Source of the DNA: Methylococcus sp. Mc7 | Lineage (GTDB): Bacteria > Pseudomonadota > Gammaproteobacteria > Methylococcales > Methylococcaceae | Assembly: GCF_019285515.1 (NCBI RefSeq) | Contig: NZ_CP079095.1 | Location: 1,426,001-1,490,000 of the forward strand | Length of the DNA: 64,000 nucleotides | Reading direction: 5' to 3' | Part shown: in pieces, positions 31,249 through 43,348 of the stretch | How the letters are laid out: each line of letters begins with the position of its first letter | Numbering within the stretch: the stretch's first letter is position 1 | The notes under the pieces: generated by a model | The model's database searches: none | Seen by the model: the letters and a program-made list of their open reading frames with translations, nothing else | What the model was told of the DNA's origin: nothing | Made by a program: the position numbers and the translations under genes

Positions 31249-32271
31249 TCAATAACCGCGATCAACAGCGAACCGTGCAAGAGCGATCAAAGCATCCTTA
31301 TAATCACTCTCGGGAAGATGGGTAACCTGCTCGACAGCTTTGTTCGCAGCATCCCTGGCACGCCGCTCAGTATACGAGATTGCGTCGGTCGACTCAATCA
31401 CCGCGTACACTTTTTTGAACTGTTCCCGCTCGCCCTGCTCTATCGCTTGCCGCAAGATGTCCGCATCCGCGCCTGAGGATTGGGACAGCGCGTAGATCAA
31501 TGGCAAGGTCGGCTTGCCTTCGGCGAGGTCGTCCCCGAGATTCTTGCCCCATTCTTCGGGGTCGGCCATGTAGTCCAACACGTCGTCCTTGAGCTGGAAG
31601 GCCATGCCGAGATACGTCCCATAATTTTTCAGGGACTCTTCGATTTCGGGAGATGACCCCGTAAGCACCGCGCCAAGCTGGGCGGCCGCGCTGAACAATA
31701 TCGCCGTCTTGCGGGAGATGACATCCAGGTATCGTCCCTCATCGGTCGCTGGATTATTGCAATTGAGCAGTTGCAATACCTCGCCCTCGGCGATGGCCGT
31801 GGTGGTGCGCGACAGAATGTCCATCACTCGCATGTTCTGAACCCGCACCATCAGTTCGAACGAGCGCGAGTACAGATAATCCCCTACCAATACGCTCGCG
31901 GAATTGCCCCACAGGGCATTGGCCGAGTCCTGTCCTCTGCGCAACGCGGATTCGTCGACGACGTCATCGTGCAGCAGCGTTGCGGTGTGGATGAACTCGA
32001 TGACTGCCGCCAGGGTGATATGGTGGTCACCCGGATAACTCAATGCCTTGGCCGAAAGTAAATGAAGCATCGGGCGCAGGCGCTTGCCCCCGCTGCCGAC
32101 GATGTACTGCCCGATCTGATTGATGAGTACTACATCGGAATGCAGTTCGCGCAGGATCAAGCGATCGACCGCCGCCGCCTCGTCGTCGACGAGACGCCGG
32201 ATACCGGCAAAAACCTCGCGGGAATTGCGAAGATCGGCGGACCCTGGATCGGAGACAGCTTGACTATTCAT
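31249..32271 (-). CDS. ispB: Polyprenyl (octaprenyl) diphosphate synthase
   Basis: 340 residues from ATG 32271. Both Asp-rich motifs of trans-prenyltransferases are present (LLHDDVVDES and QLKDDVLDYM), along with GGKRLRPML near the start. Elongates farnesyl diphosphate with isopentenyl diphosphate to the side chain of ubiquinone. Chain length cannot be read with certainty. It precedes tRNA-Pro and stands alone; in many relatives it lies divergent from rplU-rpmA, which are absent here. Confidence 0.93.
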   Translation of the reverse strand: MNSQAVSDPGSADLRNSREVFAGIRRLVDDEAAAVDRLILRELHSDVVLINQIGQYIVGSGGKRLRPMLHLLSAKALSYPGDHHITLAAVIEFIHTATLLHDDVVDESALRRGQDSANALWGNSASVLVGDYLYSRSFELMVRVQNMRVMDILSRTTTAIAEGEVLQLLNCNNPATDEGRYLDVISRKTAILFSAAAQLGAVLTGSSPEIEESLKNYGTYLGMAFQLKDDVLDYMADPEEWGKNLGDDLAEGKPTLPLIYALSQSSGADADILRQAIEQGEREQFKKVYAVIESTDAISYTERRARDAANKAVEQVTHLPESDYKDALIALARFAVDRGY

Positions 32272-32394
32272 TGAGTTGTTAGAGCGCGCCCGCCAACAAA
32301 AAAACCCATCCATGTTAGATACTTGTACGACATGTGTCAAGGCGCGCCGATGCGGCTTTCTGGCGCCGAGGTTGCGTGGGTAATCGCATGCATA

Positions 32395-33567
32395 TCAGTC
32401 GACGGCGGTGGCGGCGCATTCACCCAGAACTTTCGACAACAGGGCGATGCCCCGCTCGATCTTGTCCGGCGTCGCATGGCTGAAATTCAGCCGCAAGGCC
32501 GGATAGCGCTGCTCCGCAACCGGGAAAAACGGCTCTCCCGGCATGAATGCCACGTCATGGTTCAGCGCCACCTTGAGCGCGGCCAGGGTGTCTATGTTCT
32601 CGACCAGTCGCAGCCAGAAGAACAGACCGCCGGCCGGTGCGGACCATTCCGCCAGGCCGTTGAAATGTCGGTCCAGGGCAGCTTGCATCGTATCCCGGCG
32701 GTCGGCATAGACGCCGTTCATGTGCGCCATGTGCTTCCCGAAGTCGCTGGAGGCGAGGAAGCGCGTCAGCCAAGCCTGGCCGGTTCGGCCGGTGTGAAGA
32801 TCGCTCGATTGCTTGAGGCGGACGAGCCAAGGGAACAAGGCGGGGGACGACGCGAGGTAGCCGACGCGCAATCCCGGAGCCGTAATCTTGGAAAAGCTGC
32901 CCAGATATATCCAGGGCGCCCGCTCGAGATATGCACAGACCGGCGTTCTGTCGCATGACGTATAGACCAGATCCCGATAGGGGTCGTCTTCCACCAGCGG
33001 AGTGCCGGTCTCATCCAGTACCGCCGCGACGGCGCGGCGCGCCCCATCGGTGTAACAGCATCCCGAGGGGTTTTGGAAGCTGGGGATGAGATACACGAAA
33101 GCGGGCCGGTGGCGGACGATGGCCGTTTTCAGCGCATCCGGATCGATGCCTTCGGCCTGCAAGGGCAGGCCGTGAAACTCCGCGCCATAGACCCGGAAGC
33201 ATTGGAGCGCGGCCAGGTACGTCGGTGATTCCAGCAGCACCGGCGTTCCTTCGTCGATGAACAGTTTGCCGACCAGGTCGATACCCTGCTGGGAGCCTGT
33301 CGTTACCAGCACCTGTTCGACTTGGCACCGAAGCCCGAGGCCCGAAAGCCTCCGGGCAATCAGCTCCCGCAACGCCGGCTCCCCTTCGCTGGGACCGTAT
33401 TGGCGGGAATCTGCGGCGCAGGCGCCGAAATCCAGCTCCGGCATCAGCTCTTCCGCCGGCAGGCCGCCGGCGAAAGAGATGACCCCGGGCCGCTGAGTGA
33501 TCTGCAGGATGTCCCGGATGAGGGAGCTGGTAAGGCGTTCGGTTCGGCGGGAAAGTCGATGCGTCAT
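32395..33567 (-). CDS. PLP-dependent aminotransferase (class I/II, 2-aminoadipate type)
   Basis: 390 residues from ATG 33567. Fold-type I features: VLVTTGSQQGIDLVGKLF, PSFQNPSG, a LVEDDPYRDLVY segment, the PLP Lys in YLGSFSKITAPGLRVGYL, and the carboxylate-binding Arg near ALRLNFSHA. It resembles LysN/KAT-like broad-specificity aminotransferases and the catalytic half of MocR proteins, but has no wHTH domain. The amino donor and acceptor are not determinable. Confidence 0.88.
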   Translation of the reverse strand: MTHRLSRRTERLTSSLIRDILQITQRPGVISFAGGLPAEELMPELDFGACAADSRQYGPSEGEPALRELIARRLSGLGLRCQVEQVLVTTGSQQGIDLVGKLFIDEGTPVLLESPTYLAALQCFRVYGAEFHGLPLQAEGIDPDALKTAIVRHRPAFVYLIPSFQNPSGCCYTDGARRAVAAVLDETGTPLVEDDPYRDLVYTSCDRTPVCAYLERAPWIYLGSFSKITAPGLRVGYLASSPALFPWLVRLKQSSDLHTGRTGQAWLTRFLASSDFGKHMAHMNGVYADRRDTMQAALDRHFNGLAEWSAPAGGLFFWLRLVENIDTLAALKVALNHDVAFMPGEPFFPVAEQRYPALRLNFSHATPDKIERGIALLSKVLGECAATAVD

Positions 33568-34013
33568 GAGAATCCGGCGTGGTTGATCGAGCCAATTCGG
33601 CTGCGTGGTTCCGAAAAAATCCGAGCAAAGTTCGCCGCGGCCCCGGTCATGAGAAGAAGCCAAAGGCTGACAGCGTTTGCAAGCTCTTGACTATACAACA
33701 TCAGGGCTACGCATCCTTGCGCTGCGGGAACAAACGGACTTGCGGCGCCTTCCCCCTCGAACCGCAAAGCCGAGGGACATATGGCGGGAAAATTTGCAAC
33801 GACTTGCGAACTAAACGTGGTCTTGATCGCGGAATTTGGTTAGTATTACCGCCCGATTACGGAAGACGAGGTCGTCAGGCGTCGGCTTCCGTTAGCGCCG
33901 CGTTGTAGCCGGGCAGGTACCGGCGGGTCGACGGGCAGAGGGATACGACGGCAGTCACCCGGCTCCAGACTCCACACAACGATAACTACGATACCCGAGG
34001 AGACTCAGTCGAT
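33568..34013. other. Intergenic region upstream of the SmbP-like gene
   Basis: 446 bases without a supported gene. It contains the divergent promoter regions for the aminotransferase (minus) and the SmbP-like gene (plus); an AT-richer patch lies around 33780-33860. GAGGAGAC (33998-34005) is the ribosome-binding site of the gene at 34014. Confidence 0.4.
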
Positions 34014-34382
34014 ATGAAAATTCAGAATGTCCTGTCCAAGTTCGCCGCTTTGCTGGTTGCCGGTTCCTTGAGCTTCGGCGCTTTCGCCGCGGAAGACGCC
34101 GCTGGCGTGAAGAAAGCCACCGAAGAAGCACTCAAGGCATCCCAGGATGCGCTGGAACAGGCCAAGAGCGGCCAGAAGGATGCAGCCATCGCGAGCGCGA
34201 AGCTCTACCGTCAGAAGGCTAAGGAAATCACCGGCGCCGGTGCAGGCATTTCGCTGCAGAAGGCCATGGGGTATGCCAAGGAAGCCGCGACGGATCTCGA
34301 AGCCGGCAACAACGCCGCTGCTGTCGAGAAGCTGACCGACGTCGTGAACCGCATGACGGCGATCAACAACGAGACGAAGTAA
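34014..34382 (+). CDS. SmbP-like small periplasmic helical protein
   Basis: 122 residues. Signal peptide (KFAALLVAGSLSFGAFA-A), then an alpha-helical mature protein rich in Ala, Lys and Glu (KKATEEALKASQDALEQAK, KAMGYAKEAATDLEAGNNAA). The pattern of two helical hairpin repeats matches the SmbP family; the founding member in Nitrosomonas binds copper and other metals through many His residues, which are lacking here, so metal binding is doubtful. Strong ribosome-binding site and a good terminator suggest a well expressed monocistronic gene. Confidence 0.65.
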   Translation: MKIQNVLSKFAALLVAGSLSFGAFAAEDAAGVKKATEEALKASQDALEQAKSGQKDAAIASAKLYRQKAKEITGAGAGISLQKAMGYAKEAATDLEAGNNAAAVEKLTDVVNRMTAINNETK

Positions 34383-34430
34383 GCTCGTTGCATTTCGCTG
34401 GCGGCTTGCCCGCCGGAAATGGAAGGCGGG

Positions 34431-34453
34431 GCGGAGACGCTCCGCCTTTTTTC
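34431..34453 (+). terminator. Rho-independent terminator
   Basis: GGCGGAG (34431-34437) pairs with CTCCGCC (34441-34447), followed by six T. It ends the SmbP-like transcript. Confidence 0.85.
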
Positions 34454-34481
34454 ATTCCATTCGCGGCCGTATTCCTGGCGC

Positions 34482-34832
34482 TTACGGCGCTTGCCGCACC
34501 CCGGCACCGGACAGGTAGTCGGGCGTGCCGGCTTCCGGGTGGGTTTCCATGTAGGCGCGGAAACCGGCGAATACCGGCCAGGTGACCGTCTCCATGCCGC
34601 TCGCGGCCAACAAGCCGATGCCGGCAAAGGTGCGCTCCACCCAAGTCGGATGGGTTTTCATCTGGAAGTCCCTTTGCAGGGTCTCCTCATCGTCGGTCAT
34701 CAAGGCATAAGTCAGGCGCGTATTGTGGAACGCCATGGGCTGAGCCGGCCGGTCCGGCGTCGCGGGCTCCGTGCCGCAGCCGGCCAGAAGGGACATCAGC
34801 GCTGAAACCGCCAATTTCGAAGGCTTTTCCAC
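34482..34832 (-). CDS. Hypothetical lipoprotein
   Basis: 116 residues from GTG 34832, which places a signal sequence directly before a lipobox (LMSLLAGCG). The mature part contains LTYALMTDDEETLQRDF and a hydrophobic stretch (FAGIGLLAASGMETVTWPVF). A longer frame from 34940 would bury the signal. No family is recognised with confidence. It is divergent from thiE. Confidence 0.6.
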   Translation of the reverse strand: MEKPSKLAVSALMSLLAGCGTEPATPDRPAQPMAFHNTRLTYALMTDDEETLQRDFQMKTHPTWVERTFAGIGLLAASGMETVTWPVFAGFRAYMETHPEAGTPDYLSGAGVRQAP

Positions 34833-34969
34833 GATAGTCTTCGGTAAAGAAGCCGCAATGTTCGGAAGCCTACCATGGATGGCATGGCGAGGGGGAGGTG
34901 CCCGTCGGATTCCAATGATTGATTGAGAATACCAGTACATCCGGCAAATGCTCGGTAGAGGAGGGCTCG

Positions 34970-35632
34970 ATGCACCTGCCGTTCCCTTCGAAGGGACTTT
35001 ACGCGATCACGCCTGATCGGTTGCGGGGCGATGCGCTGCTTGCCGCCGTGGAGCTCGCCGTCCTTGGGGGCGTCGCGGTGCTGCAATACCGGCCCAAGTC
35101 GGGATCGGCGAAAGATCACTTGGCCGAAGGGGGCCGGTTACTCAACGCCTGTCGCGCCGCGGGCATTCCTTTGATCATCAACGACAGTCCGCGGCTGGCG
35201 GCGGAGATAGGCGCGGACGGAGTGCACCTGGGCAAGGACGACGGCGGGGTGGCCGCAGCGCGGAGCGTAATCGGCACCCGGGCAATCGTCGGTGTTTCCT
35301 GTTATGACTCGCTGGATCGGGCGCTCCGTGCGGAAGCCGATGGGGCGGATTACGTCGCCTTCGGGGCGTTTTTCCCGTCGTCGACCAAACCCGGCGCTCC
35401 GCGTGCCCGGCTGGAGACTCTGCGGGAGGCGAGAACCCGCTTGAGCGTCCCCGTCGTCGCCATCGGCGGCATAGACGCCGCTAAGGCCGGTCAAGTCATT
35501 GGGGCCGGCGCGGACCTGGTCGCGGTCGTCGAGGCCGTGTTCGGGGCATCGGATGTCGCACGTGCGGCATCCGAACTGCGCAGCCTTTTTCACTCTCCGC
35601 CGAAACGGCGACCGCTCCGTGACGGCGGGTGA
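34970..35632 (+). CDS. thiE: Thiamine-phosphate synthase
   Basis: Joins hydroxymethylpyrimidine diphosphate and thiazole phosphate to give thiamine phosphate. 220 residues from ATG 34970 (GAGGAGGG upstream). TIM-barrel motifs: GLYAITPD, VLQYRPKSGS, IINDSPRLAAEIGADGVHLG, YVAFGAFFPSSTKPGAP, VVAIGGID. Its product becomes ThDP, the cofactor of the pyruvate dehydrogenase E1 encoded next, but the 94-base gap shows no shared regulation and no TPP riboswitch is evident. Confidence 0.93.
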   Translation: MHLPFPSKGLYAITPDRLRGDALLAAVELAVLGGVAVLQYRPKSGSAKDHLAEGGRLLNACRAAGIPLIINDSPRLAAEIGADGVHLGKDDGGVAAARSVIGTRAIVGVSCYDSLDRALRAEADGADYVAFGAFFPSSTKPGAPRARLETLREARTRLSVPVVAIGGIDAAKAGQVIGAGADLVAVVEAVFGASDVARAASELRSLFHSPPKRRPLRDGG

Positions 35633-35726
35633 AACAACCGTTTTGTACGATCCCATTGTCCTCGGGATAGAACGGCGGCATCATATCCGGTTAACGCTTT
35701 AATCAACCGAAGGGTCGAGAATCGCC

Positions 35727-38414
<2,688 letters not shown>

Positions 38415-38430
38415 GGAGGATAAGAACAAC

Positions 38431-39726
38431 ATGGCCCAAGAACAAACCGTCGTCGTCCCCGATATCGGCGATTTCAAGGACGTCGAAATCATCGAGGTAC
38501 TGGTCAAGCCGGGCGACAAGGTCGCGGCGAACGATTCGCTGATCACCCTGGAGAGCGACAAGGCGGCGATGGAGATTCCCTCGCCCTATGCCGGCACCGT
38601 CGCCGAACTGCATGTGAGCGTCGGCAGCAAGGTCAGCATGGGTACACCGATTCTGCTGTTGCGGGCCGATGAGGGCGCGGAAGCCTCTGCGGCGGCCGCC
38701 GCCCCCGCCGAACCGGTGCCAGCCCCCGTACCGGCGGTGGCCGAGCCTGCTCCCCCGCCGCCGGCCGCACCCGTGCCTTCCTCCACTCCTCCTGCGTCGA
38801 CGCCGGTCACCGAGGAGGGCTCGGGGCTGGCCCATGCCAGCCCCGCGGTCCGCCGTTTCGCCCGCGAACTCGGCGTCGACGTGGCAAAAGTCCGCGGCAC
38901 CGGCCCCAAGGGCCGCATCTTGAAAACGGACATCCAGACCTTCGTGAAGGATGCCGTGGCAAAGGCGGAACGGCCCGGCGCCGGCGGTTTCGCCTTACCG
39001 GAGATGCCGGAAATCGATTTCGCCCAGTTCGGCCCGATCGAACGCCAGCCGCTGTCGCGGATCCAGAAGCTCTCTGCGGCCAATCTCCACCGGACCTGGA
39101 TCACGCTCCCGCAAGTCACCCAGCACGACGAGGCCGACATCACCGAGCTGGAAGCCTTCCGCAATGCACTCAAAGCCGAATCCGCCAAGCGCGGCGTCAA
39201 GCTGACCCCGCTGCCGTTCATCATCAAGGCCGTGGTCGCCGCCCTGAAAGCCTTCCCGCGCTTCAACGCATCGCTTGCGCCCAACGGCGAAGAACTGATC
39301 CTGAAGAGCTACTGCCACATCGGATTCGCGGTGGACACGCCGGACGGCCTGGTGGTGCCGGTGATCCGCGATGCCGACACCAAAGGCATCTGGGACATCG
39401 CCGCCGAACTTGCCGCCATCGGCGACAAGGCCCGCGGCAAGAAGCTGCGCACCGCCGACCTGCAGGGCGGCACCTTCACCGTTTCCAGCTTGGGCGGCAT
39501 CGGCGGCACCGCCTTTACGCCCATCATCAACGCCCCCGAGGTCGCCATCCTGGGCGTCTCCAAGGCGCAGCTGCGGCCGGTGTTCCAAGACGGCCAGTTC
39601 GTCCCGCGGCTGATGCTGCCCTTGTCGTTGTCCTACGACCACCGCGTGATCGACGGCGCCGACGGCGTCCGCTTCGTCACCTATGTCAGCGGCCTGCTCG
39701 CCGACATGCGGCGCGTCCTGCTCTAA
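38431..39726 (+). CDS. aceF: Dihydrolipoyl acetyltransferase (E2)
   Basis: 431 residues: one lipoyl domain (lipoyl Lys in ESDKAAMEIPSP, near residue 44), an Ala/Pro-rich linker, a peripheral-subunit-binding domain (ASPAVRRFARELGVDVAKV), and the catalytic domain with active-site DHRVIDGADG near the C-terminus. Only one lipoyl domain is present, against three in E. coli. Forms the core of the pyruvate dehydrogenase complex. Confidence 0.96.
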   Translation: MAQEQTVVVPDIGDFKDVEIIEVLVKPGDKVAANDSLITLESDKAAMEIPSPYAGTVAELHVSVGSKVSMGTPILLLRADEGAEASAAAAAPAEPVPAPVPAVAEPAPPPPAAPVPSSTPPASTPVTEEGSGLAHASPAVRRFARELGVDVAKVRGTGPKGRILKTDIQTFVKDAVAKAERPGAGGFALPEMPEIDFAQFGPIERQPLSRIQKLSAANLHRTWITLPQVTQHDEADITELEAFRNALKAESAKRGVKLTPLPFIIKAVVAALKAFPRFNASLAPNGEELILKSYCHIGFAVDTPDGLVVPVIRDADTKGIWDIAAELAAIGDKARGKKLRTADLQGGTFTVSSLGGIGGTAFTPIINAPEVAILGVSKAQLRPVFQDGQFVPRLMLPLSLSYDHRVIDGADGVRFVTYVSGLLADMRRVLL

Positions 39727-39745
39727 CTGAAGAAGGATATTCCCG

Positions 39746-41167
39746 ATGGCTGAACCCAAGACGATTCACGCCGAGGTCCTGGTGCTGGGCGGCGGGCCGG
39801 GCGGTTACACCGCCGCTTTCCGCGCGGCGGACCTGGGCAAGCAGGCGGTCCTGGTCGAGCGCTACCCGACCCTGGGCGGCGTCTGTCTCAACGTGGGCTG
39901 CATCCCGTCCAAGGCTTTGCTGCACACCGCGCAGATCATCCACGAGGCCAAGGAGGCCAGCGAGTTCGGCATCCGCTTCGGCGCCCCGGAAATCGATCTG
40001 GACCAGATCCGCGGCTTCAAGGACAAGGTGGTCAAGACCCTGACCGGCGGGCTCGACGCCCTCGCCAAACAGCGCAAGGTGACCGTTGTGCAGGGCACCG
40101 GCCGCTTCGCCGGCGACCACAGCATGCAGGTGGAAACGGCCGAAGGCCCGGTCACCGTGAGCTTCGACCACGCCATCATCGCCGCCGGCTCGCGCGCGGT
40201 GAAGATTCCGGGCTTCCCCAACGACGATCCGCGTCTGATGGACTCCACCGACGCCCTGGCGCTGCGGGAAGTGCCCAAGCGCCTCCTGATCGTCGGCGGC
40301 GGCATCATCGGCCTGGAAATGGCCACGGTTTATCACGCTTTGGGCGCCGCTATCACCGTGGTGGAACTGATGGACCAGTTGATCCCCGGCTGCGATGCCG
40401 ACCTGGTGCGTCCTCTGCATCAGCACATCAAGAAGCAGTACGAGAACATCTATCTCAAGACCCGCGTCACCCGGATCGAACCCGAAGCGGCCGGTCTCAA
40501 GGTGTTCTTCGAAGGCGAAGGCGTGCCCGAGTCCGATGTATTCGATCGGGTGCTGGTCGCGGTGGGGCGCACCCCGAACGGCGGTCTGATCGGTGCGGAA
40601 AACGCGGGCGTCCAGGTCGATGCCAAGGGCTTCATCCCCGTCGACGAGCGCCAGCGCACCAACGTCCCGCATATCTACGCCATCGGCGACATCGTCGGCA
40701 ACCCCATGCTGGCCCACAAGGCCACCCACGAGGCCAAGGTTGCCGCCGAAGTCATCGCCGGTCACCCTTCGGCGTTCCAGGCTCTGACCATTCCGTCGGT
40801 GGCCTATACCGATCCGGAAGTCGCCTGGATGGGCGTCACCGAAACCCAGGCCAAAGCCCAGGGCATCGAATACGAAAAAGCCGTGTTCCCCTGGGCCGCG
40901 AGCGGGCGCGCCTTGGGCATCGGCCGCAAGGAAGGCGCCACCAAGCTGCTGTGCGACAAGGCCACCAAGCGGGTGATCGGCGCCGGCATCGTCGGCCCCC
41001 ACGCGGGTGAGCTCATCGCCGAAGCCGTGCTGGCCCTGGAAATGGGCGCCGACGCCGAGGACATCGGCCTCACCGTCCACGCCCACCCGACCTTGTCGGA
41101 AACCTTCGCCTTCGCTGCGGAAATGATCGAAGGGACGATCACCGATCTCTATATCCGCAAGCGCTGA
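39746..41167 (+). CDS. lpdA: Dihydrolipoamide dehydrogenase (E3)
   Basis: 473 residues. FAD-binding GGGPGGYTAAFRAADLG at the N-terminus, redox-active disulfide in GGVCLNVGCIPSKALL, NAD-binding GGGIIGLEMATV, and the active-site His in HAHPTLSE. Reoxidises the dihydrolipoyl groups of AceF. Last gene of the operon, with an AAGGAT ribosome-binding site. No lipoyl domain is fused at the N-terminus, unlike some bacterial E3 proteins. Confidence 0.97.
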   Translation: MAEPKTIHAEVLVLGGGPGGYTAAFRAADLGKQAVLVERYPTLGGVCLNVGCIPSKALLHTAQIIHEAKEASEFGIRFGAPEIDLDQIRGFKDKVVKTLTGGLDALAKQRKVTVVQGTGRFAGDHSMQVETAEGPVTVSFDHAIIAAGSRAVKIPGFPNDDPRLMDSTDALALREVPKRLLIVGGGIIGLEMATVYHALGAAITVVELMDQLIPGCDADLVRPLHQHIKKQYENIYLKTRVTRIEPEAAGLKVFFEGEGVPESDVFDRVLVAVGRTPNGGLIGAENAGVQVDAKGFIPVDERQRTNVPHIYAIGDIVGNPMLAHKATHEAKVAAEVIAGHPSAFQALTIPSVAYTDPEVAWMGVTETQAKAQGIEYEKAVFPWAASGRALGIGRKEGATKLLCDKATKRVIGAGIVGPHAGELIAEAVLALEMGADAEDIGLTVHAHPTLSETFAFAAEMIEGTITDLYIRKR

Positions 41168-41313
41168 GCGAGCGGGCCGCGGTCGAAGAGAAGGCGAATT
41201 CCATATTTTCTCCACATTTCCATCAAAGTTGGGGACCAAGCTATGGGCAGGTATCCGATCAGGGTGCCTGCTTCCCTCAACCTTGAACTCGACTCGATCG
41301 AAGGAGAAACGCC

Positions 41314-41826
41314 ATGTTCGCTCGCAACTTGATGACCGCCGGTTTGCTGCTGGCATTGTCGGCCCCCGCGGTTCTTGCCAAGCCCGAAAAGGGGCCGCAT
41401 TTCCCGCGGGAATACGATCTCAACGGCGACGGAACCGTCACGTCCGGCGAAGTGACGACCGCACGCACCGCCGAATTCACCACCATGGATGCCGATGCCA
41501 GCGGATACGCCAGCATCGCTGAAATCGAGGCTTGGCTGACGGCCAAGCAAACGGAACGCTTCGGGGCGCTGGATAGCGACCAGAGCGGTGCCCTGAGCCA
41601 GGCCGAGTTCGTCGGCGGTGATACGGGCAGGCAGGCGCGGCGGGCGGCCAAGGCCTTCAAGATAGGCGATACCGATCAGAACGGCGGGCTTTCCCCGGCC
41701 GAGTTCGCAGCGCTCCGCCCCGTCAGCCAGGACCTCATCAGATTGCTCACCGCCGTGGATACTGATGACGATGACCAGATCTCCCTGGCCGAATACCTCG
41801 CCGAGCCTGCGAAACCCGGCCGCTGA
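41314..41826 (+). CDS. Exported EF-hand calcium-binding protein
   Basis: 170 residues. Signal peptide (LMTAGLLLALSAPAVLA) then five EF-hand loops: DLNGDGTVTSGE, DADASGYASIAE, DSDQSGALSQAE, DTDQNGGLSPAE, DTDDDDQISLAE. AAGGAG precedes the ATG. Calcium-binding in the periplasm is expected; whether it buffers, signals or stabilises is unknown. It precedes a two-component system in the same orientation (gap 92 bases), suggesting possible functional linkage. Confidence 0.85.
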   Translation: MFARNLMTAGLLLALSAPAVLAKPEKGPHFPREYDLNGDGTVTSGEVTTARTAEFTTMDADASGYASIAEIEAWLTAKQTERFGALDSDQSGALSQAEFVGGDTGRQARRAAKAFKIGDTDQNGGLSPAEFAALRPVSQDLIRLLTAVDTDDDDQISLAEYLAEPAKPGR

Positions 41827-41918
41827 AGCCGTCTCTCCGTCCCGTGGCGGCGGCCGGTTCCTGAGGCCGCCGGCCGCCAGGAGGGGCAAGCCCGGAATCA
41901 TCCCGTCCCGCCGCAGGC

Positions 41919-43331
41919 GTGGCATCGGCAGCCGGCCGGCGCTATGAATTCAATATCTTCGGGAAGCTGTTTCTCGGTGCCTTCCTGAGCACGCTGGTCC
42001 TCACGGTCGCCGTCATGGCTTCGGTCCGCTGGAGTTTTCTGCGCGGCTTCGAGGAGTATCTGTTCCAGGTCCAGGAAGAACGCCTGGACCGCTTTGCAGC
42101 GTTGCTGGCGCAGCAGCACCGGCAGTATGGCGGCTGAGATTTCCTCAGGGGCAACGAAGGCTATTGGCGTGAACTCTTGCAGCAAGGCGCCGGTTTCGAC
42201 CCCGAGGACCTGCGGCCGCCGCCGGACGCCGGTTTCGATGCGGGGCCGGACGTTTTCTCTCCACCGCCGGAGCACCCCCGCCCGCCGTCACCGGAAGGGC
42301 TGCTGCGGGACGGGCACGTCTGGGTGCTGGACGCGGATCGCCAGCAGGTCAGCGGTCCGCCTTTCCCGCTGAGGGACGCGAGCGAGGGAAATCTTCGCCC
42401 CATCGTTTGGGGCGGCGCCACCGTTGGATGGCTCGGCTTCAAGCCGCATCCCCACGCCCAGCCGTTCAGGGACGACCGCCTTCAGGCGGCCTTCATCGAG
42501 CAGCAGGCCCGGACCGGCTATGTCATCATGGCCTTTGCCTTGCTGATTTCCCTGGTGGGATCGCTGATCCTTGCGCGCCAGTTCCTGCTGCCGATCAAGC
42601 GTCTGGCCGCCGATTTCAACTTGCTGGCCCGCACCCTGGCCCACAACGAACAATGCCGCCGGCAATGGGTCGCCGATACTTCCCACGAACTGCGGACGCC
42701 GCTGGCGGTCCTGCGTTCGGAGGTCGAGGCGCTATTGGACGGGGTCCGCGAGCCTACGCCGGAACGCCTGCGTTCGCTGCACGGGGAGATCATGGCCTTG
42801 AGCAAACTGGTGGACGATCTCTTCGAGCTGTCGCTCTATGATCTCGGAAACCTCAAGTACCGCATGGAGCCGCTGAACCCGGTGGGCATCCTGGCTGAAG
42901 TGGTTTCCGGTTTCCGGAGCCGGTTCGAAGCGAAAAATATCGCTTTGAAGCCGCTTAACCAGCACATTGCCAAGATCACCGTCCTTGGCGATGCGCAAAG
43001 GCTACGTCAGTTGTTCGGGAATCTGCTCGAAAACCGTCTTCGCTATACCGATGCCGGCGGCGCCTGCAAAATCGCCGTGCGTCAGGCCGAGACCATGGCA
43101 ATACTGGAAGTTTCGGATTCCGCTCCTGCTGTTCCCGAGAGCGCCTGTACGCAGTTGTTCGAACGGTTTTACCGGGTCGATTCGTCCCGCAGCCGGCGTC
43201 TGGGCGGCGCGGGGTTGGGCCTTGCGATCTGCCGAAACATCGTGGAAGCCCACGGCGGCGGGATCCGGGCGCAAGTCTCGCATCTCGGCGGGCTCAGCGT
43301 GCGCGTGGAGCTGCCCTTGCTTCCGTCCTGA
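41919..43331 (+). pseudogene. BaeS-like sensor histidine kinase with an in-frame TGA
   Basis: The frame from GTG 41919 to 43331 (471 codons) is interrupted only by TGA 42135-42137; both parts are in the same frame. The first part holds transmembrane helix 1 (LFLGAFLSTLVLTVAVMASV). After the TGA come DFLRGNEGYWRELL, a periplasmic domain, helix 2 (TGYVIMAFALLISLVGSLIL), HAMP, the phospho-His box (DTSHELRTPLAVL), an N box (NLLENRLRY) and GLGLAIC. Relatives commonly read ...WDFLR...WRELL at this place, so TGG to TGA is likely. It may be a pseudogene, a sequencing error, or a gene expressed from an internal start or by read-through. Confidence 0.75.
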
Positions 43332-43348
43332 ACCGAAGGCCTGCGCCG

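Noticed and set aside
35633-35726. TPP riboswitch near thiE/aceE
   Set aside because: No conserved TPP-aptamer core is visible in the gap or upstream of thiE.
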